44,970 bases of DNA from a virus. The notes under the pieces were generated by a model. The model was not told the origin of the DNA. It searched no databases and worked only from the letters and a program-made list of their open reading frames with translations. The stretch covers positions 1 to 44,970 of IMG/VR virus record IMGVR_UViG_3300036859_000059. The stretch is one strand, 5' to 3'. Each line of letters opens with the position of its first letter. Position 1 is the first letter of the stretch. Made by a program: the position numbers and the translations under genes. Below, one piece after another: positions 36,901 to 44,970 of the stretch.

Positions 36901-39900
36901 CATCTCGCGCAAAATTTTGGTAGAAAGTTTGCCGCCCTCAGACTTTGTACCGTCGGGCAGCTCGCCGGTTTTCATCCAGCGCTGCACCGCGTAGACGGGC
37001 TGCTGACGCACTTCAGCCTTGACCTCGTTGCGCATTGCCTTACGCTGCTCATCAACTTCACCTTGCAGGCGTTTCAACTCTTTGCTGCGGGCGTTGATCG
37101 TCCAGCGCAAATCACGCAGAGTGCGGGACTGCAGAGCATCCATGGCTGTGGCCGTGGCGACTTCATCCTGCTTTTGATACTTCGTCCATTCTTCTGGCGT
37201 CATGCCTGCCTGCTCGGCAGATTGATATACCAGGGTGTAGCCCGCCAGGCGCTGCTGCTCGTTGATCTGATCCTGCGTGGCCAACAGTCGATCGAAGACC
37301 TCGCGGACTTCATTGGATAGCCCGCCGCCCGACTGCTGGAAGATCTCTTTGATCGACTTGTAAACGGTCATCATCCAGCTGCGGAAGCGGCTGAAGACAG
37401 GTTGCAGCTCGGCGCTCGGGGCCTTGCCCTCAAACAAATACTGCTCGAACGACTCGGCAAACTTTTCGTGGAAGGGACGCTTTTGGTCCAGCGTGCGCGT
37501 GTTCCACTCATACATGTCCGTAACGCCGAACCACTTCAGTACTGTCTCCATATCGGCAGTAACATCCGCCGGGGCGTCCGGCTGGCTGGCGATATCGGCC
37601 ATGACCTCCAGGAAAAAATGGCCAGACTCGTGCAGGAACGACGAGAGATCCGCCGTCTTCAGCAAATTGATGGTCAGGGATTTTGGGTTGAATGTTGCGC
37701 GGGGACCGCTAGGAGCCGTTTCAGCGCCGCGTGGCTGGGTAAGTACCATGCCCGGCAGATTGACGCCTTGGGCAGCGGCTGCGGCCTGTGCTGCAGGCAG
37801 ATCCGCCTCATTGACTTGGAAGGTACCGCCTTTGACGGTAGCACTGGGCGCCACGGCCCGAATCTGCTCGATATTGAGCGCGGACAACTCGGCTGACATC
37901 AGCCCGCGTTTGTAGACGGCAGGAGCGGGCGGCGCCGGAGGGGTGTAGCCGGGCACGGGGATCTCGGCCACAGCAATGCCGCGCGACTGCGGGCCTAGCA
38001 CGACAGCGGCGCCCTGGCTATTGAAAGCGTTGCGGATGAAGTACCCGCCGAAGCCTGCGTCCAGGATCCTGGCTTCAGTGGCGTTGAGGTCAGAACTTTT
38101 CCACAGACCAAGCGGATCTGCCTTGGCATCGTAGAGCGCAGGCAGCGGTACCTCATGCGCGAAGCCGCCGACACCGGACTCAGGGCGAACGCCATTGCCC
38201 TCGTCCAGATAGACGTAAATCCGTTCCTTAAGCCGTTGGTCGGTCGTCTCGCGCAGGCGCTCGGCTTCCAGACCTTTGAGCCCTGAGCCGTAGTACCGTC
38301 CGTCAAGCGCTTTGCGGGGCTGCTTGGAAAAGTGTATGCCGATAGTGGGCGCAGGGCTGGCCTGGGTCAGCACGCCGCCGGTATCGGTTGCGCCTTCCTC
38401 GACAGCCCACGACGGCAGTAGCCCGATTTTCTGCGGGGCGTATTGCGTCTCGACAGGGCCTGCTGTTTTGTTGAACTCCGTGAAGGGGCCGAAGTTGACC
38501 CAGCTGTTTTGGCCGCGGGTTTCCGTGGTCATGGCCTGGCGCGCGAGCGGGCTGTACATCGCCCAATGCGAGCGCCACGCATTTTCCTCACCATCCGCGC
38601 GAAAGCCGACGCCCTCTTTGATGTGGCCAAAGTAGTCGTGCACGATACGGAAAACGTCGTTCGCCTGCACCGAGCGCCCGCTGATCTCTTCGCCTGGCAC
38701 AACGGCCAGCAGCGGATTGCCACTGATGTCCACGCCAAGCGATTCGGTACCGCCGAACCCGGCGCTGGTGGGATAAACCCAAAGATGGTTATTTTCCACC
38801 ACGTCCAGGATGGCGTTGCGCGGATTGCCGTAGGGGTCATCCCCAGTGATGAACTCCACTACCAGGCCTGTTTCCTTGATAGCTTGCCACTGCGCAATTG
38901 TCTCGCGGATCATGGCATCATAGGACGCCTTGACTGCGGGATCTGCAGGATCATGTGGCATCGCCTCGAAGGCGTCAGCAATCAGCTTGGCGCGTTTGGT
39001 GTCAACCTTGACGTAAGTGCTGGGCGGGTTATACGGCAGCCCCGCGCGCTCGGCATACCGGCGGGCCGCCTCGCGGGCGGGCGCGTGGGGGCCGAACGTG
39101 ACGTCCTGACCGTTTACTTTGACTGTGGCAGGGAGATCGACAAGGGGCTGGTCAGTGCCAAGATCCGGGCCTGGTGCGTTTGCCAATAGCCCAGTGCTTC
39201 CTCGTACTCGTCCTTGCTGGGAAAGTTCTCCAGCAAAGGTTTCTGCGCCAGTAGATTGTTCATCGCGTAGCTCCGCTATGTCTTGTTCGAATTGCTGCTC
39301 GGCAGCGGCTGCTCTGGCGTCGCCCCGGGAGGCTGCGAGGCGGTCGAGTCGTCGGGCTGCTTGGAGCTCGAGTTGCCGCTGAGTTTCTGCAGCAAACGGA
39401 GCTGCTTGGCCCGCAGCTCCGGGCTGCTGGCCTGGTTGGCCTGCACCACCTGCGACAAGATCTGCGAGCTGCTGTCCATAACCTGCCTCATTGAGAATGT
39501 TTGCGTACACGTCATTGTACAGGAGGGTGCTGAAGTCCGGCGTGGCGTTGATCAGCTCGTCCGTGAGCGCGCCTTCCTCCACGATCTGCATGGCAGAGCG
39601 CGGTTCGTCACCGGCGTTGGCCGTCTCGTACAGGGCCTTGGCCCACGACCAGACGGTTTCCTGCACCTCGGCCGGGGTCCACTCTTCGCCTGTCAGCTTG
39701 GTGAGCTGCTTGGCCGCCTCGCGCACGCGGGCGTTGAGCGCCAGGTAGCCGACACCTTTGCCTGGCTCGTCGCCAGCAACGTTCAAGCCACCTTTAAAAA
39801 TGGTCTGGTTGACCAGCGTGTAGTTGGCCATCCAGGCGTCGTTTGTGACCTCCTCGGTCACGCCCACCAGGTTGCGGAAAAACGAGTTTACCTTCGGGCC

Positions 39901-42684
39901 CGACAGCGTCAGCTTGGTGAAGTCGTCACTGGCCAGCGCGCGCACAGTGTTATTGATCCAGGCATCCAGCACGCTGGCCCGTCCTTTGCCGCCCTGCACG
40001 CTTTTGCCCATCACATCGATGATGGCTTCACGCTCAGACGGGCGGCCCGCTGCGATCCAGTTTTTCCACGTGTTGAGTGCGTTCAGCAGATTCGTCTCGA
40101 CTGATACCTGCGGACTCATGGCCGCCAGCATTGCGGCAAAGCGCGGCGCGTCGGCCCCAAACACCGCTGACAGAGCTTGCGCCGAACCGGCATACCAACC
40201 TCGCTTCGCCCGTCCAGCAAAAGCCACGGCCGCCATCTCTTTGGCTGCAGGAAAAGCCTTCATCTGCTGGATGATTTTCTCTGCTACCTTGTCGGTGACT
40301 TTGCTCTGCTCCGCTGGGGTCAGGTTCTTCAGCAGCTTGCTCACGGCCGGTGTGGCGGTCTTGACGCGGGACTGCATCAGCTCGCCCTCGCCTATCGCAC
40401 GGTCAAACGCATCGCGAAAAGCCGCGCCCTCTTCCGTTTGAAACTGGCTGCGCTGCACGTCGTAGCCCTGTGCAATTGCCGCGTTGTAGAGCGCCGTCGC
40501 CACGCCCTTGCGGCGTTGTTCTGGGGTCACCAGTATCTCGCGCACTTCTGCAGTCTTGCCATCGGCGCCCACAGCCAGGTCAAGGTGGCCAATTTCCTGA
40601 CCATTGACCTCTGCGCGGATGCTCACGTCGTTCGCCCCCTGCGGCTGCACCAGGTTCAAGATCTCCTGATTCGCCTGGCTGCGGCGCACCGGCTCGGTGG
40701 TAATGCGTGTCGTCAATCCTTCTGGCTGGCTCAGCACAGACTCCCCGGCCACAGGACTTTCAGCAATGATTCGCAGCGGATATTTGGCGTACATCTCTTC
40801 GGGCGTAATGCCGAGGCGGCCAGACGTGGCGACATAAAAATCGCGGATGAAAGTCGCGTAGGCGGTATTCACGTCCGCACGGAAGCGATTGCCAATCGCG
40901 AGCTGATTCAGCACCGTCTCGCGTACACGGTCTGCGCTCTCCATCGTGGCCTGCACATCAGTGGCTTCGGCGAGCACCTTCTGTGCTTCCTGCTGCATCA
41001 GCACCTGGGACTGGGCTACGGCTTCCTCTGCCTCAAAATGGCTCAGGGCGTCGGGCTCTGTACGCATGTGTTGCAACAGCTCTTGCTCGAGCCCCGTGCC
41101 GGTGAGGCGCGCGGCGAGCTCGCCGATGGGGATGGAGACAGTGCCGCCCACCTGCAGCGCTTCGGCCATCTGGGGCACAACGCTCGGCAGGATCTCCGCA
41201 AACTTCTCATCGGTCACGCCCGCCTGCTGCAACGTCTCTTGCAATTTGGTGGCGTCGATGTAGACATGCGACGTTCCCTCTTCGTCGCCCATTTGCTGCA
41301 CGAATTGCTGGAAGGTGTCGGGGTTGCGCGTGCGCAGTTTTGACTTGTTGGCCAGGTCAATAAGTTCTTGCAGCTTCAGGTGACCTTCATGCGCATCCTG
41401 AGTTTTCGTAGCTGCTGCCAGCGCGCGCCCGGCGCTCACACGGGCCACGTCAATCACCGCACCAGGTACTTCGCCCAGCATCTCGGACAGCACTGCGGAA
41501 GCGCTGACATCCTGGCCGCTGGCCAGAGAGCCAGCAACCTCGCCCCCACCACCGCCAGCCATTTGAATAGCAGTCTGCGCTGCCAAGTTGCCGAGGTGAG
41601 TCTTGCTGAGAGTCTTGCCCGCAAAGCCTGCAGTGGCCGCGTCAAATACGCCAATAACCCCGGCTTTAATAAGCGCCTTTCGGCTTTGTTCTTTGAACTC
41701 TGGGGACTTGAGGGCTTCAGCTACTGCATCGGCATTCGTAACGTCAACGCCCATTTTCTGAAAAATGTCCGGCAGATTGTTGACGTATTCGGTTGCCGCC
41801 GAGGTTGCCCCGGTGGCGGCCATCATGCCTGGTACGCCGCCCAGCGCGAAACCCGCCGAGATGTAAGGCAACGTCGGCAGCATTGAGCCCAGCGAGCCAG
41901 ACACGATCTGCGTAGCAATGCCGACAGGCGATTTTGTGAGCGCCGACAGGGCTGGGCCGAGCTCGTCTTGAGATTGAAATTCCTTCAGCGCGGGATCCAT
42001 CGGCAGCTTGTTTACTGCTTTCTGGCGCACAGCAGCTTCCGCCAGATTCGACGCAATCTGGTCCTGCATGTGCAGGCGCAGGTTGACGCCTGCCTCCTGG
42101 CGCAAAGCCTCTTGTTTCTCGGGCGTGAGCCCAGAGTACATCTGCTGTTGCCGCCGGTAAATGGCCATGCGCTCTTCGCGTTCCGCTGTTACTGGCGTAG
42201 CCGCCTCTTCGTCCATGGCGCCCAGCATCTTGATGGCTTGCACAGCGCGCGTGATGTCAAAACCACGCAGCGTATTGCTGAGGTTGCGCCTGAATTCGTT
42301 GATGTTTTTCTCGATAAACCCCAGGTTGTCCAGGTCGTCGTGCGACTGGTTCATGAAGTTCGGCACATCGCGCACCGCGCGCAGCAACTTCGGCGATGAT
42401 TGCAGTTTTTTGTCGTAGGTATTAACGGCGTCCTGCAGCTGCACGTCCTGCAGGTTGCGCGCCACGGAGTCAACCGGGATCTCCATTTTCTTGCTGAGCT
42501 GTACCGCCTTCGCCGCCTGGTCCGGATTGGTACGCGCGCCCTCGGCAATGCGTTGCTGAAGGCGTGATTCCTCTTCGTCGTTGACCGATTGCAGCGTGGC
42601 CAGGTAGGGGTTTTTAGCAGGAGGCGCGATGGTTTCGGCCTTCTGGTCTTCACCGCTCAGCAAGTCGAGGTAGGGGTTTGTCAC
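33979..42684 (-). CDS. Giant internal virion protein (gp16-like, polyvalent, 2,901 residues)
   Basis: This single frame of 2,901 residues holds the place of T7 gp16 (1,318 residues), the last internal core protein. Visible parts: a glycine/alanine-rich hydrophobic stretch (about 250-300); a GNAT-like domain (about 675-750; REILVTPEQRRKGVATALYN); a module around 1340-1420 (FRIVHDYFGHIKEGVGF); another near 1448-1530; a zincin-like HESGH motif at 1685-1689; long helical regions; and a C-terminal part with hydrophobic helices (RFAVDMLLLYSVPSVL). Such large polyvalent proteins may enter the host with the DNA. No lytic transglycosylase motif was recognised. GTG start, overlapping the gp15-like stop. 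Confidence 0.8.
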   Translation of the reverse strand: MTNPYLDLLSGEDQKAETIAPPAKNPYLATLQSVNDEEESRLQQRIAEGARTNPDQAAKAVQLSKKMEIPVDSVARNLQDVQLQDAVNTYDKKLQSSPKLLRAVRDVPNFMNQSHDDLDNLGFIEKNINEFRRNLSNTLRGFDITRAVQAIKMLGAMDEEAATPVTAEREERMAIYRRQQQMYSGLTPEKQEALRQEAGVNLRLHMQDQIASNLAEAAVRQKAVNKLPMDPALKEFQSQDELGPALSALTKSPVGIATQIVSGSLGSMLPTLPYISAGFALGGVPGMMAATGATSAATEYVNNLPDIFQKMGVDVTNADAVAEALKSPEFKEQSRKALIKAGVIGVFDAATAGFAGKTLSKTHLGNLAAQTAIQMAGGGGGEVAGSLASGQDVSASAVLSEMLGEVPGAVIDVARVSAGRALAAATKTQDAHEGHLKLQELIDLANKSKLRTRNPDTFQQFVQQMGDEEGTSHVYIDATKLQETLQQAGVTDEKFAEILPSVVPQMAEALQVGGTVSIPIGELAARLTGTGLEQELLQHMRTEPDALSHFEAEEAVAQSQVLMQQEAQKVLAEATDVQATMESADRVRETVLNQLAIGNRFRADVNTAYATFIRDFYVATSGRLGITPEEMYAKYPLRIIAESPVAGESVLSQPEGLTTRITTEPVRRSQANQEILNLVQPQGANDVSIRAEVNGQEIGHLDLAVGADGKTAEVREILVTPEQRRKGVATALYNAAIAQGYDVQRSQFQTEEGAAFRDAFDRAIGEGELMQSRVKTATPAVSKLLKNLTPAEQSKVTDKVAEKIIQQMKAFPAAKEMAAVAFAGRAKRGWYAGSAQALSAVFGADAPRFAAMLAAMSPQVSVETNLLNALNTWKNWIAAGRPSEREAIIDVMGKSVQGGKGRASVLDAWINNTVRALASDDFTKLTLSGPKVNSFFRNLVGVTEEVTNDAWMANYTLVNQTIFKGGLNVAGDEPGKGVGYLALNARVREAAKQLTKLTGEEWTPAEVQETVWSWAKALYETANAGDEPRSAMQIVEEGALTDELINATPDFSTLLYNDVYANILNEAGYGQQLADLVAGGAGQPGQQPGAAGQAAPFAAETQRQLELQAARRLDRLAASRGDARAAAAEQQFEQDIAELRDEQSTGAETFAGELSQQGRVRGSTGLLANAPGPDLGTDQPLVDLPATVKVNGQDVTFGPHAPAREAARRYAERAGLPYNPPSTYVKVDTKRAKLIADAFEAMPHDPADPAVKASYDAMIRETIAQWQAIKETGLVVEFITGDDPYGNPRNAILDVVENNHLWVYPTSAGFGGTESLGVDISGNPLLAVVPGEEISGRSVQANDVFRIVHDYFGHIKEGVGFRADGEENAWRSHWAMYSPLARQAMTTETRGQNSWVNFGPFTEFNKTAGPVETQYAPQKIGLLPSWAVEEGATDTGGVLTQASPAPTIGIHFSKQPRKALDGRYYGSGLKGLEAERLRETTDQRLKERIYVYLDEGNGVRPESGVGGFAHEVPLPALYDAKADPLGLWKSSDLNATEARILDAGFGGYFIRNAFNSQGAAVVLGPQSRGIAVAEIPVPGYTPPAPPAPAVYKRGLMSAELSALNIEQIRAVAPSATVKGGTFQVNEADLPAAQAAAAAQGVNLPGMVLTQPRGAETAPSGPRATFNPKSLTINLLKTADLSSFLHESGHFFLEVMADIASQPDAPADVTADMETVLKWFGVTDMYEWNTRTLDQKRPFHEKFAESFEQYLFEGKAPSAELQPVFSRFRSWMMTVYKSIKEIFQQSGGGLSNEVREVFDRLLATQDQINEQQRLAGYTLVYQSAEQAGMTPEEWTKYQKQDEVATATAMDALQSRTLRDLRWTINARSKELKRLQGEVDEQRKAMRNEVKAEVRQQPVYAVQRWMKTGELPDGTKSEGGKLSTKILREMFGDGPAAPWRYLATNLITADELGLHPNMVAELFGFASGDAMVRAIVNAFPEDQTIDGMTDTRLLETYGDTVTEAGMKRAAEEAIVNEARARFMATGLKAISQAQTPAKVLLKAAKLFAQNIISRRKIMDLKPSVFTGAGARAAKRLAEATAASDTQAAISAQRDQLLNHYAAAYTMDVQAEVKKALEYLRKFDKEAGRKSLPADYMEQIDTLLERFDLRTSTTLRAIEKRKSLAAWVKDQEDMGLTPVVPESLLEEARSVSYKELTVEEFRGVVDSVKNIEHLGRLKNKLLKAKDKREFAAIIAGIEQSIRDNATQSREVRVNAPTAKDRAADFARGFFSSHRKLSSLVRQLDGFKDGGPFWQVFTRTMNESGDHEATMRAKATEKLAEIFTPFLKDNKLSEMVEIPAINKSLSLETRLAVALNSGNSANKQRIMDGDKWSEHQLNAVLSTLTPEQLKFVQKVWDHIDTYWPDVKAKEERISGLAPEKVAAEPLLVTAKGGEMVQLAGGYYPIKYDPDRSSRAEADTAAELTKQMLQGQYTRATTRRGHTKARAETVNRAVRKDIGVVFQHVDQVIHDLAWHEWLIDANRLVRSSPIESAIRETVGPEVLREFKKAIEDIAAGDVPAQSEFERGINHLRQGATIVGLGWNTMTSLMQPMGLTQSMVRIGPRWVGKGLARWIGDATRMEGGVKDVYEKSEFMKLRGQTINREINEIRNKVQGAKLTAVEETYFYLIQKLQIVADMPTWLGQYEKAYATSGITDPKELEAEAIAQADQAVRDAQGSGMTGDLARVQRGGPLQKLFTSFYSYFSTTYNLTAERYNMTKFSNPLQAGRFAVDMLLLYSVPSVLTTLMKEALTGKGDDEDKLAEKLIRDQLSYLLGAMVGLREAGAAVSGFSGYQGPAGTRFFSELAKLAKQTEQGEIDKGMLKALDNVGGMLFHYPAGQVNRTVEGFLALKEGETANPLALLFGPPR

Positions 42685-44294
42685 TTTAGACCTTTTTGCA
42701 ATTTGTATGCGGCAGTTATCGCGTCGTCAGTCACTGGTTTCTTGAGCGCGCGCAGCGCTTCCGTGATTTGCTCGCGGTCCTCTTTTGGCACTTCGGGCAC
42801 AAAGGCTGCAGCTTTCTTCGCGTCCTTGGACACTTCGTAATACCGCGTCGTGCCGAACCAGGAGTCCTTTTTGATGACCAGCTTATCGAGGATTTTCTGG
42901 CGCTCATCATAGTTCGGCTCGCGCTTGTTGTCGTGCGCGAACTGGTTGAACTCGTCATAGGCTGCTTTGTTGAATGCACCCTTGCCCTCGCCCTTCAGCT
43001 TCAGCTCGCTCGAATACGTGTTCATCTGCTGCTCGGTGCTGGCCACTTGCGGGGCTTTGCTAGGGTCCAGGATTTTGGTACGGCGCTTAATCAGTTCCTC
43101 GAGATCCCCACGGCTGATCCGGTCCGGGTAGACCTGCTCCGGCTTGAGCTTGGCGAACTGCTCCGGTGGCATGTCGTAGAGCTCGCCCAGCAGTTTCAAA
43201 TCCGTCTTGATGGCCTTGCCTTCCGCCTCATGCTCGCGGCGCCGCTGCCTGGCTTCCGCTGCCTCGTTCAGCTGCGCGCGCTCCCGGCCATTCATCTGGC
43301 TTAGCAGCGTTTTGTCGATGCGCCCTATCGGCGTTCCATTGGCGTATTGCTGCCACACCTTGTCCGAGGCTGCTGCCTCGCGCTCGGCGGTGGCCAGCTT
43401 CACGTCGGTGTATTGCTCTTTGGCCGCGGTGTGCGCCGCCTTGCGCAAGTCTGGGTCCTTGATGGCCGCGATCTTTTCGAGCTGCTCGGCAAAGGGCAGC
43501 GTCGCGTTTTCCATCGCGATGCGCTTGCCCTCTGTCTCATTGACGGCGCCTTTGATGACGTGCTCAATGCGCGCCTGGTTGGCGCTGTCGATGTTTGGCC
43601 GGTTCAGTTCGAAATACTCTTTGGCCTTCACCGGGTCGGTGTTGGCCAGCTGGCCAATCATCTGCGTATGCAGCTGACTGGTCCACTTGTTCGTCTCGGC
43701 GTCCACGATCTCGGGCGTCCATCCCCGCGCTGCGCCCATCTGAATGACGCGCTGGCGTATCAATTCCGCTGATGCCTGAGTGGCGTTTGGGTCGCCCGTT
43801 GTTACGGCACGCTGAATTTCTACGCCCTGGGAGGCCGTATAGGACTCAGTGGCTGAGCGCTCGAGTTCAGTATTCTCGAATGTTGAGGCGTGCTGAAGCC
43901 CCTGTTGACGTGCTAAGAATAGGCTGCGTCCCGCAAGCTGTTTGGCGCGGGGGCTGAGATCTTTGCCGATGCGCTCCGTGGCGTCCTTCCACCAGGCGTC
44001 AACCTCTTGCGAATATCCTTTGGCATTCTCGCCGCGCTTGCTCTGCCGGGCTTTGGTATCGAAGTCCAAAAATTCCGTCTTGGCAGCTGTCTCGGCCCTG
44101 AAGGCTTTATCCATGTCATCGCGCAGAGCGATTTTGTCCAGGCCCTCGCCCAGCGCCATGGCGCCTTCACCGACTTGCGCAAGATTTTTTGCGCCGCCGG
44201 TAAAGGCTGCTTCGGGAATATTGGCTCGCTGCTCGCCGCCCTGCAATGGCGCCGCACGAACTTGGGTGTCGTTATAGACAGGTACTTGCGGCAT
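42681..44294 (-). CDS. Internal virion protein C (gp15-like)
   Basis: The 537-residue protein is almost wholly helical and charged, with long heptad-like stretches (ALGEGLDKIALRDDMDKAF, TAAKEQYTDVKLATAERE, ARQRRREHEAEGKAIKTD). By position between gp14- and gp16-like genes it corresponds to T7 gp15, part of the internal core that becomes a periplasmic tunnel on infection. The N-terminus MPQVPVYNDTQVRAAPLQGG is typical of these proteins in podoviruses. AAAGG lies six bases before the ATG; the stop overlaps the giant gene's GTG. Confidence 0.82.
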   Translation of the reverse strand: MPQVPVYNDTQVRAAPLQGGEQRANIPEAAFTGGAKNLAQVGEGAMALGEGLDKIALRDDMDKAFRAETAAKTEFLDFDTKARQSKRGENAKGYSQEVDAWWKDATERIGKDLSPRAKQLAGRSLFLARQQGLQHASTFENTELERSATESYTASQGVEIQRAVTTGDPNATQASAELIRQRVIQMGAARGWTPEIVDAETNKWTSQLHTQMIGQLANTDPVKAKEYFELNRPNIDSANQARIEHVIKGAVNETEGKRIAMENATLPFAEQLEKIAAIKDPDLRKAAHTAAKEQYTDVKLATAEREAAASDKVWQQYANGTPIGRIDKTLLSQMNGRERAQLNEAAEARQRRREHEAEGKAIKTDLKLLGELYDMPPEQFAKLKPEQVYPDRISRGDLEELIKRRTKILDPSKAPQVASTEQQMNTYSSELKLKGEGKGAFNKAAYDEFNQFAHDNKREPNYDERQKILDKLVIKKDSWFGTTRYYEVSKDAKKAAAFVPEVPKEDREQITEALRALKKPVTDDAITAAYKLQKGLK

Positions 44295-44297
44295 GGC

Positions 44298-44888
44298 TTA
44301 CCTTTCGTAGGTGGGGCCGGTGCCGCCGTAAGTGTTCCATTTGCTGGCCACCCGTCCAGCGCTGCTGAGCAAAGTGCCGACAGCGGCCATCCCTGGATTG
44401 ATATTCCCGGCAGCTGCCCGCGAGCCCGCAGCCGAGGCGGAATAGTTCGAGCCCTGCACACGATTGGCGTAGGCTTCCTTGCTGGCATTCTCCCGCGCGG
44501 TGGTCTGGTCATACAGCGAAAAGATATCGGTCTGTTCCTGCAGCGCAAAGGCTGTGCCCTCGCCCAGATCCAGACCGCGCGCAGCCATCGCGGTGCGCTG
44601 GGCGCCCTTCACCTGCCCGGCTGCGCGGGCGATACGCTGGGCTTCCAGCTCGCCGCGGTTCTGCGCGTCCTGGGCCTTGTACTCGGCTACCTTGGCGTTG
44701 TTCGTGTCCACCGCCGCCTGGTACTCGAGCTGGGCCTGCTGGCCCTTGGCCTGCTGGTAGGAGCTGACGACAGACAGGCCAGTGCCGATGGCGCCGGCAA
44801 CGCTTCCCACAGTGCTGATTGTTGCGGCGGTTCCGGCGGAGGCCCCGAAGTAGGTGGCAGCCGCAGCAAGCGATGTTGGTTCACACAT
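44298..44888 (-). CDS. Internal virion protein B (gp14-like)
   Basis: The 196-residue protein equals T7 gp14 in length. It starts MCEPTSLAAAATYFGASAGT, a glycine/alanine-rich hydrophobic N-terminus (to about residue 45) that could insert in a membrane, followed by a long helix (QQAKGQQAQLEYQAAVDTNN onward) and a Gly/Ala/Ser-rich tail. T7 gp14 forms a pore in the outer membrane for DNA entry. The ATG (44886-44888) lies in the repeated end and follows the gp13-like stop by two bases on the circular map. Confidence 0.85.
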   Translation of the reverse strand: MCEPTSLAAAATYFGASAGTAATISTVGSVAGAIGTGLSVVSSYQQAKGQQAQLEYQAAVDTNNAKVAEYKAQDAQNRGELEAQRIARAAGQVKGAQRTAMAARGLDLGEGTAFALQEQTDIFSLYDQTTARENASKEAYANRVQGSNYSASAAGSRAAAGNINPGMAAVGTLLSSAGRVASKWNTYGGTGPTYER

Positions 44889-44970
44889 GGTCAGGCTCTC
44901 ATTTCAAACAGGTGGAAAAGTTCCCCATAAGGCCCATGTTCTTTTGCAGGTTGAAGGGTGAACCCCATAT
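44844..44970. repeat. 127-bp terminal direct repeat, right copy
   Basis: Identical to bases 1-127 throughout. Removing one copy closes the map into a 44,843-bp circle, with the gp13, gp14, gp15 and gp16-like genes in unbroken order across the join. Confidence 0.97.
44891..44970 (-). CDS. gp13-like gene, 3' end only (second copy)
   Basis: This is the last part (about 26 codons) of the gp13-like gene at 48-506, repeated by the end overlap and cut at the right edge. It ends in the pattern GELFHLFEMRA. It is not an additional gene. Confidence 0.9.
   Translation of the reverse strand, partial: MGFTLQPAKEHGPYGELFHLFEMRA

Noticed and set aside
36364-37320. Plus-strand frame opposite the giant virion gene, and similar ones at 40177-41343
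   Set aside because: These are shadow frames from third-position GC bias; none has a ribosome site or family pattern.

Overview
The window is one complete tailed-phage genome of the podovirus type (class Caudoviricetes), written as a linear sequence whose first and last 127 bases are identical (1-127 = 44844-44970), so the unit length is 44,843 bp. The virion genes follow the T7 order (portal, scaffold, capsid, tail tubular proteins A and B, internal virion proteins, tail fibre). The capsid genes resemble those of Bordetella phage BPP-1 (Bbp16, Bbp17 and Bbp19 types). No phage RNA polymerase is visible, and the clearest promoters look like host sigma-70 sites. The GC-rich coding and the BPP-1-like relatives suggest a betaproteobacterial (Burkholderiales) host; that is inference. 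No integrase, reverse transcriptase, CRISPR array or complete tRNA was found.

Layout. (1) 1-13.5 kb, minus strand: late genes read right to left. The order is terminase small subunit, three structural or fibre-like genes, terminase large subunit, portal, staple, Bbp19-like, scaffold, major capsid, cement, a small unknown gene, an SGNH hydrolase behind a strong terminator, tail tubular A and B, and the gp13-like protein. (2) 13.5-18.85 kb, minus strand: HNH-AP2 endonuclease, HTH protein, an iteron-bearing candidate replication origin (14.46-14.68 kb), a prim-pol/helicase, small genes, a second HNH-AP2 endonuclease and a regulator. (3) 18.85-18.99 kb: divergent promoters around a dyad operator. 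(4) 19.0-30.3 kb, plus strand: early and replication genes. These include small accessory and membrane proteins, a Cas4/RecB-like nuclease (DUF2800), an ssDNA-binding protein (DUF2815), a repeat-and-hairpin island followed by a small helical-hairpin protein resembling Acb2/Tad1 cyclic-nucleotide sponges, an HTH protein, a family A DNA polymerase, zinc-ribbon proteins, a winged-helix protein, a VRR-NUC nuclease, an SNF2-like helicase and a cupin-like protein. (5) 30.3-44.9 kb, minus strand: spanins, endolysin, holin, tailspike or tail fibre, a 2,901-residue internal virion protein, and the gp15- and gp14-like proteins, which join gp13 across the window ends.

How it works together. The regulator at 18.5 kb probably sets the balance between the divergent transcripts. 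Three plus-strand leaders share a TTTGCAYGTGCTAAKAT box, which suggests co-regulated early promoters. The prim-pol/helicase, polymerase, SSB and nucleases form a replication and recombination set. Late genes are packed with ATGA or GTGA overlaps, which suggests translational coupling. The beta-helix tailspike and the SGNH hydrolase together suggest a virion able to modify host surface polysaccharide. The points most worth following are the Acb2-like gene with its repeat island, the candidate origin, the polyvalent 2,901-residue protein and the paired HNH-AP2 genes, one of which has a changed active-site residue.
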